From CAZFER01 sp964517495 (GTDB taxonomy: Bacteria; Hinthialibacterota; Hinthialibacteria; Hinthialibacterales; Hinthialibacteraceae), in assembly GCA_964517495.1 (NCBI GenBank), contig CAZFER010000027.1, forward strand, positions 1-64,000: a DNA stretch of 64,000 bases, read 5' to 3'. The translations under genes and the position numbers were made by a program. Shown piece by piece: positions 25,209 through 33,385 of this stretch. Each line of letters opens with the position of its first letter. The first letter of the stretch is position 1. The notes beneath the pieces are model-generated. The model saw only the letters and a list, made by a program, of their open reading frames with translations. It had not been told where the DNA came from and did not search any database.

Positions 25209-25676
25209 TCACCTAAACCACATTCCGGGCAGCGGCACATTCAGCAATTTATCAAACACCAAAAACACGGCCATCGCCACACCGATACTCCAAATCGCCA
25301 TTCGTAAGGGATTTCGTTCTCCTAAATAAAATGTCATAAATACTAAATATAGAATGGTGGATAATACATAGCCCGAGACCGGCATCAAGGAGGCATAGCC
25401 TGCCAAGGCAAAAAAAGTGACAGCAGTTTTTACCCTTGCGGATTTAGATTTTTCGCTATCAAGCGTTGATTGGGTTTTAAGAGTTTTATCCTTTCTGGGA
25501 AACAGGATTAATATCACACTGAACATGGCCAGCAGTATCACCAACAAACGGGGAAAAGCCTGTGGCCCCATTCCCACATCCTCCCGGGCAAAAGTGTACG
25601 TTCTCCAATACACCAACACCGAACCGATCAGCAATCCAAGTCCAATCAAACGATCCCGGGTGTGGCTTTTGATCAT
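25209..25676 (-). CDS. tctB: Tripartite tricarboxylate transporter small permease TctB
   Basis: A 155-aa membrane protein with four hydrophobic segments, the usual TctB pattern: LIGLGLLIGSVLVYWRTYTF, a segment after FPRLLVILLAMFSVIL, one around TFFALAGYASLMPVSGYVLSTILY, and a C-terminal IWSIGVAMAVFLVFDKLLNVPLPG. The motif GPQAFPRLL is characteristic. It starts 5 nt after the tctC stop. Confidence 0.88.
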   Translation of the reverse strand: MIKSHTRDRLIGLGLLIGSVLVYWRTYTFAREDVGMGPQAFPRLLVILLAMFSVILILFPRKDKTLKTQSTLDSEKSKSARVKTAVTFFALAGYASLMPVSGYVLSTILYLVFMTFYLGERNPLRMAIWSIGVAMAVFLVFDKLLNVPLPGMWFR

Positions 25677-25681
25677 GAGGA

Positions 25682-26629
25682 TTAACCCAATCCCAGTTCT
25701 TTAACCAGTTCAGCGATACTTTCGGATTCACTTCGCAAAAATTTTGTAAACGCTTCTGAATCCCGATATTTCAATCCCCACAAAGCTTTTTTTGCCGTCT
25801 TTTGAAATGCCGGTTTTTGATAGGCTTCGGTAAAACCGGCTTCTAAAATCTCTGTGATATCGTCCGGCGTTTCTTTGGGCGTCGCCAGGCCACGCCAGGT
25901 TCCATGCACCAGTTCAATGCCCTGTTCCATCATAGTGGGCACATCGGGCAGGTTGACATAGCGTTCTTCGCTCATAATACCCAAACAACGAAAGGTTCCA
26001 TCCTCCACGTACTGCAACACTTCGGCAGGGCTCACCGCCACTGCATTGATGTGTTCACCCAACAGACGCGCCACTGCCGGACCGGCACCATCCAAGGGAA
26101 TATGAGAAAATTTCGCACCTGTCAGCCTTTCCAACTTCACCGCACCCAAATGCCAAACCGCCCCTGGGCCGGAATTACCGACGGTGATTTGTTTGGGATT
26201 TTCTTTTGCAAATTGAATAAACTCATCCATATTTTTCCATTTGGAGTTGGAATGAACTGTAATGGCCCCCGGATCTTCATTCAGCTGTAGAAGCGCTTTA
26301 AAATCGGTGTCATCAATCGGCGCACGTCCCAACGGTTTATAGGAGCATAGTTCATACGTAATCATGGTAATCGTATACCCATCAGGCCGGACATTCATTC
26401 CGTAAGTATGCCCTACGGTTCCCGAACCTCCGGGCTTGTTTAATACATTCACATTCACTCCAAAAACTTTAGAGGCCTGATCCGCAATCGCACGTGCCAA
26501 GCCATCTGTTCCTCCACCAACATCCCAGGGCACCACAATGGTAATCGGCTTAGCTGGAAAGTTCTCCTCCTGTTGTGCACATCCAATACAAAAAATGAAG
26601 GCCAATAAGACAATCGATAATTTTTTCAT
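25682..26629 (-). CDS. tctC: Tripartite tricarboxylate transporter binding protein TctC (Bug family)
   Basis: A 315-aa periplasmic solute-binding protein with an N-terminal lipoprotein-type signal ending near FCIGC17. The Bug-family layout follows: FPAKPITIVVPWDVGGGTDGLARAIADQ, NKPGGSGTVGHTYGMNVRPDGYTI, then the second lobe with VGNSGPGAVWHLGAVKLERLTGAKFSHIPLDGAGPAVARLLGEHINAV. It binds a small carboxylate and delivers it to TctAB. First gene of the operon. The ligand cannot be deduced. Confidence 0.93.
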   Translation of the reverse strand: MKKLSIVLLAFIFCIGCAQQEENFPAKPITIVVPWDVGGGTDGLARAIADQASKVFGVNVNVLNKPGGSGTVGHTYGMNVRPDGYTITMITYELCSYKPLGRAPIDDTDFKALLQLNEDPGAITVHSNSKWKNMDEFIQFAKENPKQITVGNSGPGAVWHLGAVKLERLTGAKFSHIPLDGAGPAVARLLGEHINAVAVSPAEVLQYVEDGTFRCLGIMSEERYVNLPDVPTMMEQGIELVHGTWRGLATPKETPDDITEILEAGFTEAYQKPAFQKTAKKALWGLKYRDSEAFTKFLRSESESIAELVKELGLG

Positions 26630-26702
26630 AATTCCATTCCCTCACGTATCATTCTGCGTTGCATCACTATACCATCGAGCCTACCCCTTGGCGAAGAGAT
26701 AA

Positions 26703-26927
26703 GATCAAAACATTAATCTACGTTTCAGCCATTCTCCCAGCGGTGGTGGCTCAACTTCCGCTGGTGATGACACCTGCCCTGCATGGGATTTTCAATTTAT
26801 CGTCCCTGACTATAAAATAGGCCACGACTATTCATTTCGTTATCGTGTTGTTTACAAACCCTGGGCTGGCCGCGATGATGTGGTAAACGAAGGGCAAATG
26901 TATTACCCAGACATAAAAAATCAATAA
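26703..26927 (+). pseudogene. C-terminal remnant of an unrecognised gene
   Basis: The frame is open from just after a TAA at 26700 to a TAA at 26925 and reads like real protein: FSHSPSGGGS, then CPAWDFQFIVPDYKIGHDY, YRVVYKPWAGRDDV and MYYPDIKNQ. It is rich in aromatic residues, with no start codon, ribosome site or signal at its upstream end. It looks like the last roughly 75 codons of a larger gene whose 5' part was lost, left between tctC and the Tat isomerase-like gene. I do not recognise the parent family. The alternative is a chance open frame, but the composition argues against it. Confidence 0.45.
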
Positions 26928-26937
26928 GGAGCAAAAC

Positions 26938-27825
26938 ATGAAAGTCAATCGACGAGAACTTATCAAAAGTGCCGGTGTGGGTGTAGCCACTGCCGGATTG
27001 GTTGCTTCACCTGCTGTTGCTTCAGAACGTGTTCCAACAGGAAAAACCAAAATGCGTTTTGGCACAGTGACCTATAACATGGCCAAAAATTGGGACTTGG
27101 AAACCATCCTCACCAACCTGCCTAAAGTCAACTATGAAGGGGTTGAACTGCGAACCACCCACGCCCACGGCGTGGAGGTTAACCTCACTCCAAAACAAAG
27201 AGAAGACGTTAAAAAACGCTTTGAGGATTCTGATGTCACCCTGGTGGGATTAGGCAGCGCTTTTGATTACCATACCCCTGATCAGGATAAACTGCGCCGC
27301 GATATCGAAGCCACCAAGAAATATATGATCCTTGCCCGTGATGTGGGTACCAATGGTGTCAAAGTCCGCCCCAATGCCATCCCCAAAGAAGTGCCCAAAG
27401 AAAAAACCATCGAACAAATCGGCAAATCCCTGCGTGAAATTGGTGAATTTGGCGAAACCATTGACGTGGAAATTCGAGTGGAAGTGCACGGCGGCGAAAG
27501 TTCCCTGTTACCTAACATCAAAGCCATGATGGATGTCGCTGACCACAAAAACGTGGGCGTCTGCTGGAACTGCAACCGTAACGACCTGGAAGGGGAAGGT
27601 TTCGACTATAATTTCAACCTGGTTAAAGACAAAATGTTTCTCGTCCATTTAAAAGAACTCGGTGACGAGTGGTATCCCTACCGTAAACTGTTCGCCCGCC
27701 TTAATCAGATCGGTTATGATGGCTTTTGCCTGGCCGAAGTGAGTGGTATGAAGGATATGAATGATTCGCTGCGCTTCATGAAATACTACCGCGTTCTTTG
27801 GCTGGCTTACCAAAACATCATTTAA
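26938..27825 (+). CDS. Tat-exported xylose-isomerase-like TIM-barrel protein
   Basis: A 295-aa sugar phosphate isomerase/epimerase family protein (AP endonuclease 2-like barrel). The N terminus is a twin-arginine signal (VNRRELIKSAGVG, a hydrophobic run, then SPAVAS). The barrel shows YEGVELRTTHAHGVE, the strand end IRVEVHGGES with the metal-ligand glutamate region, VGVCWNCNRNDLEGEG, FLVHLKELGDE and the C-terminal DGFCLAEVSG. Exported members of this family are common in Planctomycetes-like genomes; their substrates are mostly unknown. AAGGAGC lies just before the ATG. It directly follows the gene remnant at 26703-26927. Confidence 0.85.
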   Translation: MKVNRRELIKSAGVGVATAGLVASPAVASERVPTGKTKMRFGTVTYNMAKNWDLETILTNLPKVNYEGVELRTTHAHGVEVNLTPKQREDVKKRFEDSDVTLVGLGSAFDYHTPDQDKLRRDIEATKKYMILARDVGTNGVKVRPNAIPKEVPKEKTIEQIGKSLREIGEFGETIDVEIRVEVHGGESSLLPNIKAMMDVADHKNVGVCWNCNRNDLEGEGFDYNFNLVKDKMFLVHLKELGDEWYPYRKLFARLNQIGYDGFCLAEVSGMKDMNDSLRFMKYYRVLWLAYQNII

Positions 27826-27935
27826 TCCACTATAAATATAATTGTGTAATGCAACCCCATCAAAACGCAATACAATAATGAACCTGATTACCTGAGGGGG
27901 CAATCACATTTGATTGCCCTCAATTTTTTTCCGCA

Positions 27936-29207
27936 TTACAAAAACGAACTCAAATGCCCACACACCTTCTGACCTGCCTGGATGATGGTATCACACACCA
28001 CTTCCGCTTCTTGTTGGCTGAAGTATTTTTCAAAATATTCAGGAGTGGTCATATAGATCATCTTTTCGTTAAGATGGAATCGCTCAACATCCGGGAAGGT
28101 ACCCACACCATGCAAAGGATTCAGTTGTAGGATATCGTAGAGTGGATAGTCATTCTTAAACACATCAAAAATACGCTTCATGGTGTGGGACCAATCCCGT
28201 TGAGTCGTACTTCGAAGATTGGCCACCTCTTCCACGAATAACAAGACCGCTCCGCAAATATCCCGGATTAAATGGAGCTCATGCGGGCTTTGATGCAGCT
28301 GCTGACGGGCTTTATCCAATAGTTCCTGCTGAGATTGATGCTGATTGATGTAATTTTCCAAAAAACGGGTAGCCCAAGTCCAATAATAATTGCGCTGGAA
28401 ACGGTAGGATAACAATCCCCACATGCCTTTGGGAATCAACGCAGTGGGGTCCGCCTCTGGAATGGTCTCCATTTTCGTGCATAACATGCGAATGTTACCG
28501 CATAATTCAGAAGCGGAGTTTGAAAAGCCCGCTTTATAAAGCGCAAAAACCAGGCTGTGTAAGTGAAACAGGCAATAATCATCACGCGTCAAACACGTCC
28601 TTCGCACACGGGGAGCTGAAAACGTGTTAAAGGTTTCCAGATACAAAGCCCCGTCACTTTTCGTATGCGTATATAAACGGTTTAATACATCAATCGGTTT
28701 AGGGCTATGCTGAAGCGTATCAAAACAAAGAACCAGGTCAAATTCCTCACCTTCCTCAAGTTTATTGGTTTCACTGAAATCGATATTAAATTCCGCGAAT
28801 TCCGATCCGCCCGAACCACCAGAAACAAGTTCGTCGATCTTAACCGCCTTATACTCCCAACCCTGTTGCTGAAGAAAGCTCTCAAATCGTTTTGTGTTAA
28901 AATAAACCTCCAGCGCTTTGCCGGATTCTCTTCCATAACCTGTAAATTGGCGCACCCATTCCATCGGCTCATGGGCCTGCGGTTCTTCTGTGTCACCAAT
29001 ATTCCAATCATCACCAAATAAATTGTCGGCAGTTGATTGACCCGTTTCCATCATGGGATTTTGAAATACAGAAGAACAGTCGCGGCAAATGGAAAAATGC
29101 AGGCGGGTATCGGCAGCCCAATCCCGCATCAATTTTTCTTCCTGCTCCCAATGCCAAAACGATTGATGGTTCACACTGGTGCAAACCGGACAGACGGAGG
29201 TGGCCAT
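27936..29207 (-). CDS. Methyltransferase-like protein with N-terminal zinc ribbon
   Basis: A 423-aa protein. The N terminus has two CxxC pairs (CPVC and CRDC, the second followed by SSVFQNP), the zinc-ribbon layout seen before class I SAM methyltransferase domains of the Methyltransf_23 kind. The core keeps the late motifs FDLVLCFDTLQHSPKPIDVLNRLY and GALYLETFN. Motif I, however, which should be a glycine-rich E-x-G-x-G-x-G loop, reads KALEVYFNTKRF, so SAM binding is doubtful. The C-terminal half is helical and unrecognised. It lies 92 nt downstream of a flagellin gene on the same strand, beyond a strong hairpin, so a role in flagellin modification is possible but only by position. Confidence 0.6.
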   Translation of the reverse strand: MATSVCPVCTSVNHQSFWHWEQEEKLMRDWAADTRLHFSICRDCSSVFQNPMMETGQSTADNLFGDDWNIGDTEEPQAHEPMEWVRQFTGYGRESGKALEVYFNTKRFESFLQQQGWEYKAVKIDELVSGGSGGSEFAEFNIDFSETNKLEEGEEFDLVLCFDTLQHSPKPIDVLNRLYTHTKSDGALYLETFNTFSAPRVRRTCLTRDDYCLFHLHSLVFALYKAGFSNSASELCGNIRMLCTKMETIPEADPTALIPKGMWGLLSYRFQRNYYWTWATRFLENYINQHQSQQELLDKARQQLHQSPHELHLIRDICGAVLLFVEEVANLRSTTQRDWSHTMKRIFDVFKNDYPLYDILQLNPLHGVGTFPDVERFHLNEKMIYMTTPEYFEKYFSQQEAEVVCDTIIQAGQKVCGHLSSFL

Positions 29208-29245
29208 ATTGATTGTCTCCTTAATTAAGGTTATTTGCAGCGCAA

Positions 29246-29274
29246 AGCCGATGCGGCGAATTACCGCATCGGCT
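29246..29274 (-). terminator. Hairpin downstream of flagellin gene 1
   Basis: A perfect 11-bp stem (AGCCGATGCGG / CCGCATCGGCT) with a 7-nt loop lies about 25 nt after the flagellin stop. No strong T-run follows, so it may stabilise the mRNA 3' end or act as a weak terminator before the methyltransferase-like gene. Confidence 0.6.
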
Positions 29275-29299
29275 AAGGCACAAGCTTTCAGTGTGCATG

Positions 29300-31855
29300 T
29301 TAACCCAAGAGTGACAGGAAACTCTGTGGGAGAAAGTTTGCTTGAGATAAAACCGATACGCCGGATTGAAGCAATATCTGATCTTTGGCGAATTCGGATG
29401 ATTCTTTGGCGATATCAACATCACGCAACCTTGATTCAGCCGCTGTCAGGTTTTCAGATGAGACGCTCAAGTTCGAAATAGTGCTTTCCAAACGGTTTGT
29501 AGCTGCACCGAGCAACGAACGGGTTCGATTAATCTGATTCAGGGCTTCATCCACAATTGTAATGGCTTCGTTGGCTCCATCAATTGTTCTCACGTCAATA
29601 TCTTCAATCGTACGTCCACTTCCACGGCCAAAACCAAGGTTTTGTGAGGTTAAATCACCAATCGATGTTCTGAATTGCTCACCAGAAAAGGCACCAATAT
29701 GAAAATTAATGGAATTATTGGTCGTCGAAATAATCAGCGTGGTGCCTGGATCCGGATCTTCCGTGGGTGATTTGGTGATATCCAGCACGTCATCAAAGTC
29801 GAGGGTTAACGAACGTGCTATCCCTTCCTCGAGGCTTCCATCATCGATAAAGGTGACATCCTGCTGTCCGTTTTGGAACGTCACTTTCGGACCGCCATTC
29901 AATTGGCCAACGTATTCATGGGAATCGACAATCAAGATGTCATTACCGACTTTAAGATTACTGCCCAAGCGGAAGGTAACTTGTTCCTGCACCTCGCCTT
30001 CTGCGGTGGCCTCCGGACCATATGCCGTGATCACTTCACCCGCTGTAGCACGCACGGCGGGGCCACCGTTTACACGTATGGTGGCTGTTTCGGCAAATCC
30101 TTCCTTAAGCAGGTGGGCATCGTCGACTAGCGTGTATGATGCAGGGGCATTTGAGCCATTGTTATAGGTCAAGGTAAAGTTAATTTTGGAATTATCACGG
30201 CCCAAATCATCCACGATCCGCAACTTTCCATCCGGCGATAAAGTAGCCACAGCTGTTTCGAATCGGGATAGTTTTGAATCCATACTATTGACGGTATAGT
30301 CACGGGTTCGATAATTCAATTCGGCAATTAAGCCAGAAAGGCTGGCGAATTGAAAATCATTCAATACCGTATCGGTCGAGACGGTGTTACTGAATGTATA
30401 AGTGGCTTCAAACGTGGTACCATCAGCTTCCGTTCCCCGCAGGGTAAAGGTATCACCATCATATATGGTGGTTCCACCGGTGTAGATTCCATCGACAAAA
30501 CTGCCGTTGAGTTCCAAACCATTAGAAGAACTTGTAAGCGATGCGGTGCGATTAATTGCCGCACCTGTCTGGCTGGTAAATGAAATGGTTCCATCAACAG
30601 TTCGGCTTTGCGCACCTTTGACGTCTTCGACGCTAATATTAAATTCACCGCTTCCAAAGGTGGTGCCTGTAATAGCGGTTACATTGTTCCCCACCTGGCC
30701 TGCACCTGATAAGACAGAGTTCAAACCTATAGCGCCGGATCGGGTGACACCTTTGGACTGGGTGACCAGATTGTCATTTCGCACAATTTTTATATCCATG
30801 CTGGATTCATTGATGGTTTCCATATCACTCACCATCAATAATCGGCCACGGTTGTTTCCTGTCGAATCGGCCAGGGTCACTGTGGTTCGAAATGAGCTGG
30901 GCACACTATCCGCCGTACTCGTCCCCCACAAGGCGACTTCTGCATTGTCAATCGCCTGATTGATGGCGCCAAGCAGCGAGGTGGACGCACTGCCGGTATC
31001 AGCGGATGTTCCCAACGTGGTAATATTGGAAGCGCTGATGGTCCCGCCAAACTTGGTAACACCGTCAGATAAGACACCCTGAAAGGATACAATATCACCA
31101 TTAACGACGGAAACGGTATTAAAAATACCTCCATTCCCAATTTGCAGACCGGAGGTGGCAGCCGTACCGTTTAAACCGCTGGTGGATGCAAAACGCGCCA
31201 GCGTCACAGCAATATCGGTCGCGTTTTGCACGCCGACATGCATGCTGCGTGTTACTCCATTATCGTCAAGACCGGGGGCCAGCTGGGCGTATCCATTCTT
31301 CGTTTTAACGATGTTAAGAAAATGAACACCATCTTCCAGCGTGTTTGATGTCGGCCCCGGGTCGACGGAAATTCCAAAATTTTGTGCTCCGTCCTGGCCG
31401 GGTTTGATTTCCGCTTTGACGCTGAAATCACCATTTAACAGGAAGTTGCTTCCGTATCGGGTGGTATTGGCGATTCGAGTGATCTCGTCAATACTCTGAA
31501 ACACTTCATCCTGTAAGGCCTGACGGGCTTGTAAATCGTTCACTCCTGTGTTCCCCGCCTGAATCGCAAGGACACGGATCCGGTCAAGTCGTACGGTCAT
31601 CTCCTCAAGCGCGCCTTCTGCGACATTGATCAAATTAATGCCGTCCTGGGCGTTCATCATGGCGCGGTTGAGGCCTTGGACCTGCGAGCGCAGGCGTGTG
31701 ACGACCGTCATTCCGGCCGCATCATCCGCTGCGCGGTTGATCCGTAAGCCGGACGATAGCCGCTCAATGCTTTTTTGCAACGCGCGACCGGTCATGTCCA
31801 GATTGCGATTGGCGTTGATGGCATTGAGATTGTTGTTAATCCTGGCAATACTCAT
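29300..31855 (-). CDS. fliC: Giant flagellin (851 aa)
   Basis: The filament protein. The conserved N-terminal D0/D1 region (about 1-165) has RINNNLNAINANRNLDMTGRALQKSIERLSSGLRINRAADDAAGM, NAQDGINLINVAEGALEEM and the end TTRYGSNFLLNG. The C-terminal D1/D0 (about 755-851) has EAITIVDEALNQINRTRSLLGAATNRLESTISNL, RDVDIAKESSEFAKDQILLQSG and a terminal LPQSFLSLLG. The central 580 or so residues are a beta-rich insert, serine/threonine/glycine-rich, probably exposed on the filament surface. Ordinary flagellins are about 270-500 aa. GGAGG precedes the start. A second flagellin of the same size and layout lies upstream at 33386-35953; no other flagellar genes are in the window. Confidence 0.93.
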   Translation of the reverse strand: MSIARINNNLNAINANRNLDMTGRALQKSIERLSSGLRINRAADDAAGMTVVTRLRSQVQGLNRAMMNAQDGINLINVAEGALEEMTVRLDRIRVLAIQAGNTGVNDLQARQALQDEVFQSIDEITRIANTTRYGSNFLLNGDFSVKAEIKPGQDGAQNFGISVDPGPTSNTLEDGVHFLNIVKTKNGYAQLAPGLDDNGVTRSMHVGVQNATDIAVTLARFASTSGLNGTAATSGLQIGNGGIFNTVSVVNGDIVSFQGVLSDGVTKFGGTISASNITTLGTSADTGSASTSLLGAINQAIDNAEVALWGTSTADSVPSSFRTTVTLADSTGNNRGRLLMVSDMETINESSMDIKIVRNDNLVTQSKGVTRSGAIGLNSVLSGAGQVGNNVTAITGTTFGSGEFNISVEDVKGAQSRTVDGTISFTSQTGAAINRTASLTSSSNGLELNGSFVDGIYTGGTTIYDGDTFTLRGTEADGTTFEATYTFSNTVSTDTVLNDFQFASLSGLIAELNYRTRDYTVNSMDSKLSRFETAVATLSPDGKLRIVDDLGRDNSKINFTLTYNNGSNAPASYTLVDDAHLLKEGFAETATIRVNGGPAVRATAGEVITAYGPEATAEGEVQEQVTFRLGSNLKVGNDILIVDSHEYVGQLNGGPKVTFQNGQQDVTFIDDGSLEEGIARSLTLDFDDVLDITKSPTEDPDPGTTLIISTTNNSINFHIGAFSGEQFRTSIGDLTSQNLGFGRGSGRTIEDIDVRTIDGANEAITIVDEALNQINRTRSLLGAATNRLESTISNLSVSSENLTAAESRLRDVDIAKESSEFAKDQILLQSGVSVLSQANFLPQSFLSLLG

Positions 31856-32377
31856 GGTATTCCTCCGTGAATAGGGTCAAGCCGGTATCCATGCCGGCTA
31901 TAGATTGTGACGCAGGGTTAAAACCTACGTCGATATTTTTCTCCAATGGCACCGGGGGTGCTGTTTTGTGATGGGTGTGCCGGGACGTCGAGTGAGTCGT
32001 CCCGGCACACTTTTCAAAACAACCGGCGCGATTGGTTGCTTTTGGCTTCGATAAACCTCGCCACCAGGCCTGCCTTATGGGCGCTGTAGAAAAGGCACGC
32101 ACGTGTGAGGTTTAACGCTGGCCACCCTACGTGTGTAAGATTGCCATCTTGCCTTCACAATCAACCTCTCGTCGGCACCAGGTGGTCAGCCTGGCTTATC
32201 AACTTCTCATTGGCCGGTGATAAAGACGAGCTATGTAAATATGTAAGACGTATGACCTCCTCGTGGTGTGGGTGATCCCACCTTTAGTTTTTATCTATAT
32301 TATTTATATATAAATTAATTATCATGAACTCATTATTTTTCTTTGGCAATCAGGCATTCATTTTCAAGCGATGATCT
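31856..32377. other. Leader region of flagellin gene 1
   Basis: A 520-nt region without a convincing gene. It includes an A/T-rich stretch at 32290-32345 and a small G/C hairpin near 32262-32277. I could not find a sigma-28 promoter as clear as the one upstream of flagellin 2. A short GTG-started minus-strand frame of about 27 codons with GAGAGG upstream exists near 32155, but it has no supporting composition. Confidence 0.4.
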
Positions 32378-32941
32378 TTACTGTAATGCTGCCGGAGCGG
32401 ATGAGGTGGCGATCGGCCCGGCTGAAGACACGGGTGTCACCCGTTTATCCGCCAGGTTGATGATCTTCTCAGCCGTTTGCCCGCCTTGCTTCCGTCTGGC
32501 AGCCATAAATGCCACCGTTTCTTCTGATTGGAGTATGACTTGCACCGGCCATATCGGCAGTTCGCTTATAAGCACCGGTGGCTTGTTAACCCGGGGCGGT
32601 GTTACGATGGGAGGTTCCTGACAGAACCGAAAGGGAATTCGGGAAATCAACAAGGCATACAGACGTTTGAGCATTCGGGACAACCAGGTAGACCCTTTCC
32701 TTCTTTCGGTGTGTTCAGGAACCTCCATCAATCGTTCATTTTTATTGCCTGGTGTGCAGTATGAACACTGTTTCGGCTGAAGAATTTCCACTCTATCCAA
32801 TGGACGGAGGAAGAAGAACGTCCATCGGATAGCGTAGTGGATTATCCGTCGCACCCGGTTATTCTTCTGGCCGTTACGTGATGCAAGCAACTTGCTGCTT
32901 GGTAGAGCATCATACACACTGGTGTTCATATCCTTCTTCAT
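32378..32941 (-). CDS. Hypothetical protein between the flagellin genes
   Basis: A 187-aa frame preceded by GGTGGAGG seven nt before the ATG, a strong ribosome site that supports translation. The product is very basic in its first half, with a hydrophobic-aromatic stretch (IRWTFFFLRPL), a CxxC pair in QCSYC, an RMLKRLYALLISRI segment and a proline-rich middle (PPIVTPPRVNKPP). The C-terminal part includes SEETVAFMAARRKQGGQTAEKI. No family was recognised and no signal peptide is seen. It is on the same strand as both flagellins and could be co-regulated with them. It could also be a spurious frame. Confidence 0.45.
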   Translation of the reverse strand: MKKDMNTSVYDALPSSKLLASRNGQKNNRVRRIIHYAIRWTFFFLRPLDRVEILQPKQCSYCTPGNKNERLMEVPEHTERRKGSTWLSRMLKRLYALLISRIPFRFCQEPPIVTPPRVNKPPVLISELPIWPVQVILQSEETVAFMAARRKQGGQTAEKIINLADKRVTPVSSAGPIATSSAPAALQ

Positions 32942-32995
32942 CAGGCAACCTCCACCTCTCGTTTTAACACATAAGCCATATCTCGCACATATGGA

Positions 32996-33094
32996 TCATG
33001 TAAACGCTAAATAACGAGCGGATTTCTTTTTAAAGTTGCGGCGCATCCATTTTATTAGTTGCGTGACGGAATAAAGCACAGTATAGCGATTCAT
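32996..33094 (-). CDS. Possible 32-aa small protein
   Basis: An ATG at 33094 has a perfect AGGAGG eight nt upstream and opens a 32-codon frame (MNRYTVLYSVTQLIKWMRRN..., then a lysine-rich tail ending LAFT). It ends about 55 nt before the next start on this strand, so it may be a leader peptide or small protein of the same transcript. The evidence is the ribosome site and spacing only. Confidence 0.3.
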   Translation of the reverse strand: MNRYTVLYSVTQLIKWMRRNFKKKSARYLAFT

Positions 33095-33311
33095 GATGAG
33101 AACCTCCTTGTTATATGGTTCTTATCCATACAATTTACATATAAACCTTTCGGTTTCGAGACGCTGCCAAATTGGTAGAATCCACTTATGGATGAGGGTT
33201 CCGTTTGGCAGGCTTCGTCTCTTCAATGATTCACCAAGCGAGGGCTTCGATGAATCATTCAATAGACAAAGAATGGGTGCATGTTTTTCTTTCTCCTTTA
33301 TGTCTTCATCT

Positions 33312-33346
33312 CGGGGTGAGGAGGCGGAGCTAGTCTCCCCACCCCG
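33312..33346. repeat. Strong hairpin after flagellin gene 2
   Basis: CGGGGTG-A-GGAG pairs with CTCC-C-CACCCCG: two perfect stem segments with one mismatch and an 11-nt loop, 40 nt after the stop of flagellin 2. On the minus strand it is followed by an A-rich, not T-rich, stretch, so it is more likely an mRNA-stabilising structure than a classical terminator. On the plus strand it is followed by a short T-run. Confidence 0.55.
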
Positions 33347-33385
33347 TTACATCTTTTTGTGGTGACCGAATAGTAACCCGTTTCC

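Noticed and set aside
31836..32102. An 88-aa minus-strand frame overlapping the flagellin 1 start
   Set aside because: It overlaps the flagellin start and its ribosome site, is rich in His/Pro/Arg and has no ribosome site of its own.
33312..33346. Hairpin after flagellin 2 considered as an intrinsic terminator
   Set aside because: On the flagellin strand it is followed by A-rich sequence rather than a T-run, so it is listed as a structured element instead.
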